Assembly (NCBI GenBank): GCA_900765165.1
Contig: CAAFQR010000010.1
Span: 1 to 5,910, forward strand
Direction: 5' to 3'
DNA length: 5,910 nt
Source of the DNA: Veillonellaceae bacterium
GTDB lineage: Bacteria > Bacillota > Negativicutes > Veillonellales > Veillonellaceae
This document shows positions 1 through 5,874 of this stretch, piece after piece. The notes beneath the pieces are model-generated. The model searched no databases and had not been told where the DNA came from. It saw only the letters and a list, made by a program, of their open reading frames with translations. Position 1 is the first letter of the stretch, and every line of letters starts with the position of its first letter. The position numbers were made by a program, and so were the translations under genes.

Positions 1-87
1 AATTACCGGACACCGCAAGAAGCTTTCTTAGAGGAAGTTAAGAAGTTAGTGGATTTAGAAAGTGTTCAATTTCATATTGCAATTTAA
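1..87 (+). CDS. IS30-family transposase, C-terminal end only (partial)
   Basis: Frame 1 is open from the first base of the window and stops at TAA 85-87, giving the last 29 residues of a protein whose body lies to the left. It begins NYRTPQEAFLEEV and ends VQFHIAI. The N-Y-R-T-P-x-E-x-F segment is the usual end of the DDE integrase core of IS30-family transposases, where it follows the region after the catalytic Glu. Ending the protein inside the terminal inverted repeat, with a V-x-F/L-x-x-A-I tail, is also typical of this family. The enzyme would cut and join the IS ends. No catalytic residue is in the window, so it cannot be said whether the full copy is intact. Family assignment rests on 29 residues recalled from known proteins, not on a search. 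Confidence 0.72.
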   Translation, partial: NYRTPQEAFLEEVKKLVDLESVQFHIAI

Positions 88-90
88 GTC
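1..90 (+). mobile_element. Right end of an IS30-family insertion sequence
   Basis: The transposase tail (1-87) marks this as the right part of an IS30-type element. In this family the terminal inverted repeat overlaps the last transposase codons and the element ends within a few bases of the stop. The likely right inverted repeat is therefore about 60-89, containing GTTCAATTTC and TTGCAATTTAAG. The exact edge is inferred: the left end and the short target duplication are outside the window. Right after the stop, the sequence is in frame with the downstream Abi gene, which fits an insertion boundary near 88-92. Confidence 0.55.
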
Positions 91-182
91 TGTTAAAAAA
101 TAAAAAAATATTAGAGATTCTTGATGGTGATAAGAGCTATGGTGAATATCACTTTGAGGATGGTAGTGCAATTCCTATTTCT
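90..182 (+). pseudogene. In-frame 5' remnant of the Abi_C gene, start codon lost to the IS
   Basis: Reading upstream from ATG 183 in the same frame, codons stay open back to a stop at 39-41. From about 90 the translation looks like genuine protein: it contains KILEILDG, then KSYGEYHFEDGS, leading directly into SMPYLSGPQLC. As I recall them, relatives of this Abi family carry a similar I-L-x-x-x-D-G-E-K-S-Y-G-E-Y stretch before the MPYLSGP motif, so this is the normal N-terminus and not leader. There is no ATG, GTG or TTG in frame between 42 and 182; only CTG 90, ATA 108 and a few ATT codons occur. The original start was probably a few codons to the left of 90, where IS30 sequence now lies. 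The boundary is approximate. Confidence 0.6.
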
Positions 183-989
183 ATGCCTTATTTGTCTGGT
201 CCGCAATTATGTGATTTGTCAACTTCTTTTGGATTGGGAGTTACATATTCTTATGGTGGAGGTAGTTTAAGTCGATGGCAGTACTTGGAAAATCTTCTTA
301 CTTACTGTATTGATAATAATAAATGTTCTAAATTATTAACACATTTGTTTTCTAAGAATCAATTTGCTAAGTGTTTTGAGGATCGTGGAAGAGAAGAAAC
401 TAATCAAGCATATGAAAAAATAATCAATGTAATTATAGACAAGATCAATGGAATCCTTTGTTATGGTGAAGCCGAATTAATAAAAGATAATAATGGGATT
501 ATAGTAAGACCTATTGGTGTTGAGGTACAAATAAAAATACCTCATATCAAGGCTGTTGACAGAGAATATATTAAAGATATCTCTGAAAGGGCAATGAAAG
601 ATATTGAACAGGGAAATTATGATAGTGCTATAACCAAAGCAAGAACATTATTAGAGGAAATATTTATTTATGGCATAGAACAAAAAGGAGAAAAACCAAA
701 TAGTTCCGGCGATATTGGCAAGTTACATAAGCAAGTAAAGTCGTTATATAATATGCATGTAGATAAAAACATTGATGAAAGAATTGTAAAGTTATTGTCT
801 GGTTTGAATAATATTGTTTCATCTATTGCCGAAATGAGAAATATTGGAAGTGATGCACATGGTGTTGGTATTAAAAGAATGAGATTGAATGAACATCATG
901 CTAGACTATTTGTTAACTCAGCAATAATAATGTCGGAATTCATCATAGCAGTATATCAAACGCAGCATATTGATAAAAATTCTTTATAG
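183..989 (+). CDS. Abortive infection (Abi_C-domain) protein, probably 5'-truncated
   Basis: 268 residues from the first in-frame ATG. The N-terminal part (about 1-65: MPYLSGPQLCDLS, then YGGGSLSRWQYLE) and the C-terminal half (about 125-260) match the family annotated as abortive-infection C-terminal domain (Abi_C), associated with phage-triggered growth arrest. The C-terminal half has the family's run of D-Y/F-D-S-A-I-T-K-A-R-T-L-L-E-E-I (146-160), GDIGKL (176-181), LLSGLNNIVSSI (204-215), then R219-N-I-G-S-D-A-H226-G and the HARLFVN segment. R219-x6-H226 resembles the RX4-6H motif of HEPN RNases, which is inference. No ribosome binding site stands at proper distance before 183 (the nearest GAGGAT is 21 nt away), and the reading frame extends upstream into family-like sequence, so 183 is only the first possible ATG. 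The gene is AT-rich, unlike the genes after it, which suggests horizontal transfer. It is probably non-functional, or made at low level by IS-driven transcription. Confidence 0.75.
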   Translation: MPYLSGPQLCDLSTSFGLGVTYSYGGGSLSRWQYLENLLTYCIDNNKCSKLLTHLFSKNQFAKCFEDRGREETNQAYEKIINVIIDKINGILCYGEAELIKDNNGIIVRPIGVEVQIKIPHIKAVDREYIKDISERAMKDIEQGNYDSAITKARTLLEEIFIYGIEQKGEKPNSSGDIGKLHKQVKSLYNMHVDKNIDERIVKLLSGLNNIVSSIAEMRNIGSDAHGVGIKRMRLNEHHARLFVNSAIIMSEFIIAVYQTQHIDKNSL

Positions 990-999
990 ATTCGATGGT

Positions 1000-1008
1000 T
1001 GCTATAAT
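1000..1008 (+). promoter_or_regulatory. Extended -10 promoter of the MBL-DUF445 operon
   Basis: TGCTATAAT is a perfect TATAAT (1003-1008) preceded by the TGN extension (1000-1002). No good -35 lies 16-18 nt upstream (980-985 reads TTCTTT), as is common for extended -10 promoters. Transcription would begin near 1014-1016, giving a leader of about 44 nt before the ATG at 1059. It is the only convincing promoter before the three-gene operon and lies just after the Abi stop codon. Confidence 0.55.
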
Positions 1009-1015
1009 TAATATA

Positions 1016-1030
1016 AAATTTAGTAAATTT
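1016..1030 (+). promoter_or_regulatory. 15-bp AT palindrome at the predicted start site (possible operator)
   Basis: AAATTTA-G-TAAATTT is a perfect 7-bp inverted repeat around one central base. It begins about 8 bp after the -10 box, where a bound repressor would block transcription start. It consists almost only of A and T in an AT-rich stretch, so chance is a real alternative. Confidence 0.3.
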
Positions 1031-1043
1031 ATCAGTTGCCCAC

Positions 1044-1051
1044 GAAAGGAG
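1044..1051 (+). promoter_or_regulatory. Ribosome binding site of the MBL-fold gene
   Basis: GAAAGGAG, 7 nt before ATG 1059, is a strong Shine-Dalgarno match and fixes that start. Confidence 0.8.
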
Positions 1052-1058
1052 TGGCACT

Positions 1059-1772
1059 ATGAAATTATCCTTCTTAAATCACAGCGGGTTTCTTTTAGAT
1101 GACGGGCACCGCGCTTATGTTTTTGATTATTTTAAAGATCCGGCTGGTCTCGTGAAAAAAGCGCAGGCTGAAGGCCGCGAGCTTTGGTTCTTTGCAACTC
1201 ATCTTCACGGCGATCATTATTCGCCGCGCATTTTAGACTTCAACACACCGACGACGAAGTACATTGTACACGAAGACGTGCCGAAGCAGGGCCTGCCGAC
1301 GGACCGCACCACTTTTATGGCTGTTGGCGATGAAACCACCATCGACGGCGTGAAGATTACCATGTACGGCTCCACCGATGAAGGGGGCTCGTTCTTGCTG
1401 ACGTTCCCGAACATTACCGTGTTCCATGCCGGCGATTTGAACTGGTGGCATTGGCTGGGTGACACCGATGAAAATAACCGCTTTGCCCGCGAATATGCGC
1501 GCAAGGAGTTCAACCGCGTACAGGGCCTGAAGGCCGATGTGGTTATGTTCCCGGTGGATGCGCGCCTCGAAGCCGCTCGCGAATGGGGGCCTATCGAGTT
1601 CTTGCATCACGTGGAAGAACCGAAGCTGTTTGTGCCTATGCATGCTAACGGCCCTATTTGGCAACCGTCCATTTACTTTAAAGCGCTTTATGAAGATTTG
1701 CCGTTGTGGATTCCTCAGCACGATGGTGATGCTACCGATTTGACGCCGTACGAAACGGCGCAGAAGGGGTAA
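1059..1772 (+). CDS. MBL-fold metallo-hydrolase
   Basis: 237 residues, soluble, no signal peptide. It is a metallo-beta-lactamase-fold hydrolase with the full set of expected metal ligands: the HxHxDH motif as T-H48-L-H50-G-D52-H53-Y, then H123 and D126 in FHAGDLNWWHW, and H195 in FVPMH. The N-terminal LNHSGFLLDDG and FDYFKDP pattern is that of the Lactamase_B_3 / UlaG-like branch, which also contains L-ascorbate-6-phosphate lactonase and many uncharacterised small hydrolases. It is much shorter than UlaG (about 350 residues), so lactonase activity should not be assumed. Ligand composition suggests a dinuclear site, usually Zn, sometimes Mn or Fe. The substrate is unknown. It is the first gene of an operon; its TAA overlaps the next gene's ATG by one base (TAATG), so the two are probably translationally coupled. 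Base composition is host-like, unlike the Abi gene upstream. Confidence 0.88.
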   Translation: MKLSFLNHSGFLLDDGHRAYVFDYFKDPAGLVKKAQAEGRELWFFATHLHGDHYSPRILDFNTPTTKYIVHEDVPKQGLPTDRTTFMAVGDETTIDGVKITMYGSTDEGGSFLLTFPNITVFHAGDLNWWHWLGDTDENNRFAREYARKEFNRVQGLKADVVMFPVDARLEAAREWGPIEFLHHVEEPKLFVPMHANGPIWQPSIYFKALYEDLPLWIPQHDGDATDLTPYETAQKG

Positions 1773-2998
1773 TGGCAATGCGTCGCTCGATTGCAACTGC
1801 GCTACTTATTTTTATGGCTCTCGTTTTCTTGGCGACATTTCCGTTCCGTCATGAACCCTTTTTCGGCTTTCTTATGCACGTCAGTGGCGCCGCTATGATT
1901 GGCGGTCTCGCCGATTGGTATGCGGTGACGGCGCTTTTTACGAAGCCCTTGGGCATCCCTTTTAAGACGGCGCTCATCCCGCGCAGCAAGGACCGTCTTA
2001 TCGAGACGGCGCGCTACATGATGGTAGAAGAGCTGTTGCGCGTGCCGCACATGTACCGCGTCATCAAGACGGAGCAGCTGCCGAAGAAGACCTTGTTATA
2101 TTTTATTAGTGAAGAAGGTCGTCAGCAGTGGTCTCATTTCATCGGTGAAATGACGACCCAACTGTCCGGGCGCTTTGATGTGGGGCCTATTCGCACGGAA
2201 CTTTTGCAGATGGTAGGTACCAGTGCCCGTCAGTGGCAGGCTACGCCGGTAGTGTTGCGCTTCGGGCATTTGCTCTTGGAAGAGAAGACCGCTGCCGTTA
2301 TTTGGGCACAAGTGAATCGGGCGCTGTATCGTTTATTGACGTCGAATGGTATCCGGCCTTATTTAGAAGGCCTTGTTAGTGCTATGATGAGCCGCTATGC
2401 CGAAGATTCCTTTTGGCGTGAGCTGGCGCTAGCCTTAGGCAGTGAAGCCTTTTCACCACAGCGGATTACAGAGCTTATTCAGCAAAAAGGGGGCTCCTAT
2501 TTGTCCAATCAGCAGTCCTTGCAGTCGCCTATGGGTCAATATATGTACCATAAGGCGCTGGCTGCGCTATCGGAGCTGGAGCGCAATGAACAGTGGCAGC
2601 AAACGGTAGAGTCTTGGAAGAATCGCTGGCTTGATACGCTGTTGGATGACATAGAGGTCATCGGTGATACGACGGATTGGTCCGCTATTGTGGCTAAAGG
2701 CCAAGAAAAGCTGGCCGCCTATATCCGCGAGCTCGTAGCGGATAAGAGCCGCATGCTCGGCATCGAGCGCTTCTTGTTGTATCGCTTAGTGCCTTTGCTG
2801 CGCCGTTTGCGCCCTTTCGTCGATGCATCGGTGGTAAAAGAGCTTGGTGCCTACACGCCGGAACAGCTGGCATCTATGGTGCGGGGCCGCTTGTACCACG
2901 ACTTACAAATGATCCGTATTAACGGGTCCTTGGTAGGAGCAGTGCTGGGCGGGTTATTTTACCTGGCCGGGCATCTGTTAGGAGGTGGCACGCTATGA
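1772..2998 (+). CDS. DUF445 family membrane protein, first of a tandem pair
   Basis: 408 residues. DUF445 (PF04286) proteins include E. coli YjiN and Bacillus YheB; their function is unsettled. A hydrophobic N-terminal segment (about 7-24) is followed by a second weakly hydrophobic stretch (about 31-47) running into the family signature: G-G-L-A-D-W-Y-A-V-T-A-L-F (44-56), KPLG (58-61), TALIPR (66-71), DR (74-75). A long, charged, probably helical middle region (about 76-375) follows, then a second signature IRINGSLVGAV and a C-terminal membrane helix (about 385-403). Both ends are thus in the membrane with a large domain between. Start choice is uncertain: ATG 1772 overlaps the preceding stop as TAATG, but AAGGGG (1764-1769) is only 2 nt away; ATG 1778 (third residue, MRRSIATALL) has better spacing of 8 nt. 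The stop overlaps the next gene as ATGA. Confidence 0.85.
   Translation: MAMRRSIATALLIFMALVFLATFPFRHEPFFGFLMHVSGAAMIGGLADWYAVTALFTKPLGIPFKTALIPRSKDRLIETARYMMVEELLRVPHMYRVIKTEQLPKKTLLYFISEEGRQQWSHFIGEMTTQLSGRFDVGPIRTELLQMVGTSARQWQATPVVLRFGHLLLEEKTAAVIWAQVNRALYRLLTSNGIRPYLEGLVSAMMSRYAEDSFWRELALALGSEAFSPQRITELIQQKGGSYLSNQQSLQSPMGQYMYHKALAALSELERNEQWQQTVESWKNRWLDTLLDDIEVIGDTTDWSAIVAKGQEKLAAYIRELVADKSRMLGIERFLLYRLVPLLRRLRPFVDASVVKELGAYTPEQLASMVRGRLYHDLQMIRINGSLVGAVLGGLFYLAGHLLGGGTL
2980..2985 (+). promoter_or_regulatory. Ribosome binding site of the second DUF445 gene
   Basis: AGGAGG lies inside the last codons of the first DUF445 gene, 9 nt before ATG 2995. It is a perfect Shine-Dalgarno sequence, so the second gene can recruit ribosomes itself as well as through the ATGA overlap. 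Confidence 0.8.
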
Positions 2999-4296
2999 GA
3001 GAACAAGGTCGTCTGCGTCGCCGTGCTAACTGGGTGCTGGCCGGTGCTGCTATCGTCTATGCCATCGTCTTCGCTGTTCATGTGCGCTATACGTCGACGT
3101 GGTTTGAAGCGGTGTATTGGGTGGTTCAATCGGCGCTTATTGGCAGTGTGGCAGACTGGTTCGCCGTAACGGCATTATTCCGTAAGCCCTTAGGCTTCCC
3201 GTATCACACGGCGCTGATTCCACGCAATCGAGACCGTATGATTAATGGCCTCGTTAACTTAGTAGAAACGAAGCTCCTCACGTTGGAACAATGCCGCAAT
3301 GCGCTAGGTAAAGTGTGCTTTTTGCCTATCTTAGACCGGTTCATCCAAAGTGACACAGGGCGCAATTATCTGCGCAATGCGCTGCGGTTTTTGCTCATTC
3401 GCGCCTGGGAAATGCGCACCGAGTCAGAATGGGCCGCTTGGGGCGCTGTGAAATTACGTGCCTTCATGCACCGCCGGTCTATTATGGGGCCGTTGCAGCA
3501 GGTAGTCACTGAGGTTTGCACTACCAATAAGCATGAAAAGCTAGTCGTGAAAGGGATTGTTGCTTTGCAGGACGCTATCGACAAACCGCAAGTTTTGCAG
3601 TGGCTTACGGCGACCATTAACGACGAAATTGAAGCGCGCAAGCAGAATGTCTTAACGGCTATTTTGATTGGCGTGTCCGAAGCGGTAGATATTATTAATG
3701 CACGCGACATGGCTATGGCTGTGCTTCGCGAATTGTACATGGTGCTGGAACGGTGGAAGCAACCGAACAGCCGGGAACGGCAACAGTGGCTTCTACAGTG
3801 GTTAGAGCCGTTACAGGCTATGGCCTACGATAAAGACACGCGAAATACCATTGATGGTGCTTGGCAGCGGTGGATTGATGAACAGGACTGGGAAACCGTT
3901 CTGGAAACCTACGTGTGCCCGTACTTGCATAATTTAGTGTATGCAACGGCCGAAGGCAATGAATCGCCGGCCGCTTTATTGGAATCATCGCTTCAAAAGC
4001 TGTGGAGTACGTATCGCGCTGATGAAGCGGTTAGCGATAAAGCAGAGGCAATGTGTCACCATATGGCCGAATACGTGCTCGAACGAAGCCATGGCCTACT
4101 GGGCACGGTGGTGCGCCAAGTACTAAACGGTCTCAGTACCGAAAAATTCATCGCCTTTATCGAATCCAAAGTGGATGATGATTTGAGCTGGATCCGCATT
4201 AACGGTGCCATCGTTGGCTCCGTTTGTGGTTTATTAACCTGGGCGTTTTTATATGGCGTCTATGAGCCATTCTTAGCGGCGATGGGCGTGCACTAA
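2995..4296 (+). CDS. DUF445 family membrane protein, second of a tandem pair
   Basis: 433 residues, same family and layout as its upstream neighbour. A basic N-terminus (RLRRR, 6-10) precedes a membrane helix (about 13-30), so the positive-inside rule puts the N-terminus in the cytoplasm. A second hydrophobic stretch (about 37-50) leads into G-S-V-A-D-W-F-A-V-T-A-L-F (50-62), KPLG (64-67), TALIPR (72-77) and DR (80-81). The long middle region is rich in charged and Trp residues, and IRINGAIVGSV starts the C-terminal membrane segment (about 402-424). The two proteins agree closely in the N- and C-terminal signatures but little in the middle, so the duplication is old and the copies may have distinct roles or form a hetero-complex, which is inference. 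It is the last gene of the operon; the terminator follows about 55 nt after its stop. Confidence 0.86.
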   Translation: MREQGRLRRRANWVLAGAAIVYAIVFAVHVRYTSTWFEAVYWVVQSALIGSVADWFAVTALFRKPLGFPYHTALIPRNRDRMINGLVNLVETKLLTLEQCRNALGKVCFLPILDRFIQSDTGRNYLRNALRFLLIRAWEMRTESEWAAWGAVKLRAFMHRRSIMGPLQQVVTEVCTTNKHEKLVVKGIVALQDAIDKPQVLQWLTATINDEIEARKQNVLTAILIGVSEAVDIINARDMAMAVLRELYMVLERWKQPNSRERQQWLLQWLEPLQAMAYDKDTRNTIDGAWQRWIDEQDWETVLETYVCPYLHNLVYATAEGNESPAALLESSLQKLWSTYRADEAVSDKAEAMCHHMAEYVLERSHGLLGTVVRQVLNGLSTEKFIAFIESKVDDDLSWIRINGAIVGSVCGLLTWAFLYGVYEPFLAAMGVH

Positions 4297-4349
4297 GCCG
4301 CATTGCTTTGCATGAGAAGCTGCAAAAGTTGGCATATTGAAAACACAAA

Positions 4350-4397
4350 AGAGGTACCTGCCTATCGAGTAACGATAGGTAGGTACCTCTATTTTTT
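4350..4397 (+). terminator. Strong, probably bidirectional, intrinsic terminator between convergent genes
   Basis: Arms 4351-4367 and 4373-4389 pair over 17 bp with one G-T wobble (G4360 opposite T4380) around the 5-nt loop AGTAA; A4350 and T4390 can extend it. On the + strand TTTTTT (4392-4397) follows two bases after the stem. On the minus strand the stem is followed by TTTTGTGTTTTC (complement of 4338-4349), a weaker but usable U-rich tract. It can therefore end both the MBL-DUF445 operon and the convergent dcuA transcript, whose stop codon lies 33 nt away. AGGTACCT, itself a palindrome, occurs once in each arm (4352-4359 and 4381-4388). Confidence 0.9.
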
Positions 4398-4418
4398 CAC
4401 ACGAAGCTTAAAAGTTAT

Positions 4419-4440
4419 CCGATTAGTGTAACATAATCGG
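4419..4440 (-). repeat. Hairpin across the dcuA stop codon
   Basis: CCGATTA (4419-4425) and TAATCGG (4434-4440) form a perfect 7-bp inverted repeat with 8 nt between. The dcuA stop codon (4423-4425) lies in one arm. On the minus strand it is followed by ATAACTTTTAAG, too poor in U to be a good terminator. It may protect the mRNA 3' end or add to termination, or be chance. Confidence 0.35.
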
Positions 4441-5766
4441 GGCCCATACGAACCCAAGTGCTACGGAAATCGCAATGGTGAGCACACCAGGGATAAAGAA
4501 TGGGTGATTGAAGATGTATTTACCAATACGGGTTGTACCGGTGTCATCCATTTGCACGGCGCCCAGCAGCGTTGGGTACGTCGGTAACACGAAGAGGGCG
4601 GATACAGCGGCGAAGGAGGCGATGATGGTGGTCACGCCGGCGGTGTTCGTCGGGGTAATGCCCATGGCGATGATAACCGTAGGAATCAAAGCCTGCGTTG
4701 TGGCTGCTTGGGAGTACAACAAGGTGCTGGCAAAGAATAAGGCTACCGCTAACAAGAACGGGTAAGCTACTACGAGGTTCGTTGCCAAGGTTTTGATTTC
4801 AGGAATGTGACCTTTTACAAAGGTATCGCCTAACCAAGCTACGCCGAGTACGCAAATACAAGCGGAGAGGCCGGATTTGAAGGTACTCATCTCAACGAGC
4901 TTGGAGGTGTTGATTTTACAGAAGAAGGTAATGGCTGATGCGATAACCATCATGAAGCCAACGATGGCATCGTTGCGGCCTAAGATAACCGGCTTAATCC
5001 AGCCAATGTTCTTGGAAATGGCCGTAGCGTACAATACGATAGCAATAACGCCGATGACGAAGATGATAACGGAGCGTTTTGCCGTAGCCGGTAAAGCGAA
5101 GTCGCTTTGCTTATTGCGCGGCGGCGTTACGAAGCCGGCTTCCAAGCGTTCCATGTAAACGCGGTCGCTGGACAAATCGTTGTTGGAGAAGTTGGACATA
5201 ATGAAGGCAGTAATCATGCATGCGATATAGGTGGTAGGGATACAAATGGCTAATAATGCAGGGTAGGACACGCCATAGGGTTCGAGGAAGCCACTCATGG
5301 CCACGACGGCGGCGCTGACAGGACTGGCGGTAATACCAATCTGGCTGGCTACTACGGCGATGGACAACGGTACGGACGGCTTAATGTTTTCGCTCTTCGA
5401 TACTTCCACGATAACCGGAATCATGGAGAACGCCGTATGACCGGTGCCGGCTAATAAGGTTAACACATAGGTAACCGTTGGTGCTAAATAGTTGATGTGC
5501 TTCGGATTTTTACGCAAAATGCGTTCTGCTACACGAACTAAATAATCGAGACCGCCGGCTAACTGCAACGCGCAAATAGCGGCGATAGCGGACATAATAA
5601 CGAGGATTACGTCCCAAGGAATTTGACCGGGCTTCATGCCCATGATCAACGTCAAGGCTACAACGCCAAGACCGCCGGCATACCCTATGCCCATCCCGCC
5701 AAGACGGACACCGAGGAAAATGGCGGCAAAGAGGATTACTACTTGACAAATTACAAAAACATCCAC
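4423..5766 (-). CDS. dcuA: Anaerobic C4-dicarboxylate transporter, DcuA type
   Basis: 447 residues, close to the about 433 of E. coli DcuA, and hydrophobic throughout with roughly ten or more membrane segments. It matches DcuA rather than DcuB in several diagnostic stretches: FLGVRLGGMGIGYAGGLG (17-34), AGGLDYLVRVAERILRKNP (70-88), LLAGTGHTAF (104-113), SACICVLGVAWLGDTFV (301-317), LLYSQAATTQAL (349-360), LPTYPTL (394-400) and MDDTGTTRIGK (406-416). DcuA-family proteins exchange fumarate, aspartate or malate for succinate, and some take up dicarboxylates with Na+ or H+; in an anaerobe this supports fumarate respiration or succinate metabolism. The start is GTG (5764-5766) supported by AAAAAGGAG 9 nt upstream. 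The gene stands alone, converges on the DUF445 operon and shares its terminator. The direction of transport in this host cannot be told from sequence. Confidence 0.92.
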   Translation of the reverse strand: MDVFVICQVVILFAAIFLGVRLGGMGIGYAGGLGVVALTLIMGMKPGQIPWDVILVIMSAIAAICALQLAGGLDYLVRVAERILRKNPKHINYLAPTVTYVLTLLAGTGHTAFSMIPVIVEVSKSENIKPSVPLSIAVVASQIGITASPVSAAVVAMSGFLEPYGVSYPALLAICIPTTYIACMITAFIMSNFSNNDLSSDRVYMERLEAGFVTPPRNKQSDFALPATAKRSVIIFVIGVIAIVLYATAISKNIGWIKPVILGRNDAIVGFMMVIASAITFFCKINTSKLVEMSTFKSGLSACICVLGVAWLGDTFVKGHIPEIKTLATNLVVAYPFLLAVALFFASTLLYSQAATTQALIPTVIIAMGITPTNTAGVTTIIASFAAVSALFVLPTYPTLLGAVQMDDTGTTRIGKYIFNHPFFIPGVLTIAISVALGFVWAPIMLH

Positions 5767-5775
5767 TTAAATTCA

Positions 5776-5784
5776 CTCCTTTTT
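5776..5784 (-). promoter_or_regulatory. Ribosome binding site of dcuA, deciding a GTG start
   Basis: On the minus strand AAAAAGGAG ends 9 nt before GTG 5766-5764. No ATG lies in frame at suitable spacing, so the GTG start is well supported. Confidence 0.8.
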
Positions 5785-5830
5785 ACCATGATTTGTTCTC
5801 TACCTAGATACACACTAATCATAGCATATA

Positions 5831-5855
5831 TGGACATTGAAACTCTATATGTCCA
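5831..5855 (-). promoter_or_regulatory. Inverted repeat downstream of the dcuA -10 (possible repressor site)
   Basis: TGGACAT (5831-5837) and ATGTCCA (5849-5855) are perfect 7-bp inverted arms with an 11-nt spacer, centres 18 bp apart, i.e. on nearly the same face of the helix. The repeat starts 3 bp after the -10 box and covers the predicted start site, the classic place for a repressor. In RNA it could also form a short 5' leader hairpin. No known regulator is recognised from the sequence. Confidence 0.4.
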
Positions 5856-5858
5856 CGC

Positions 5859-5864
5859 ATTATA
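5859..5864 (-). promoter_or_regulatory. Likely -10 box of the dcuA promoter
   Basis: The minus strand reads TATAAT (complement of 5859-5864) about 93 nt before the GTG. The -35 position (about 5882-5887) reads CGAATT, a poor match, which suggests an activator-dependent or otherwise regulated promoter. Transcription would start near 5852. A second, weaker TATGAT occurs nearer the gene. Confidence 0.45.
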
Positions 5865-5874
5865 TAGAAAATAG

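Noticed and set aside
77..106. Outward promoter from the IS end: TTGCAA (77-82) with a -10 near 101-106 (TAAAAA)
   Set aside because: Both boxes are weak (about 4 of 6 each) in an AT-rich stretch; it could drive the Abi remnant but the sequence alone does not support it.
970..1008. TTGATA (970-975) as -35 for the TATAAT at 1003-1008
   Set aside because: Spacing is 27 bp, too long for a normal promoter; the TGN extension explains the -10 better.
183..1772. Abi protein and MBL hydrolase as a two-gene defence system
   Set aside because: They differ in base composition, are separated by a promoter, and the MBL gene is tightly coupled to DUF445 genes instead.
1233..1796. A 187-codon open frame on the minus strand opposite the MBL-fold gene
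   Set aside because: The + strand protein has all metal ligands and a strong ribosome binding site; the antisense translation resembles no known protein and is an effect of codon bias.
4306..4330. Short hairpin TTTGCA/TGCAAA after the second DUF445 stop codon
   Set aside because: Only 6 bp, no U-tract; the strong terminator 20 nt later accounts for termination.
5510..5874. Open frames on both strands overlapping the 5' part and upstream region of dcuA
   Set aside because: They overlap the clear DcuA frame or run through its promoter, have no convincing ribosome binding site, and their translations are Cys/Arg-rich or low-quality shadows.
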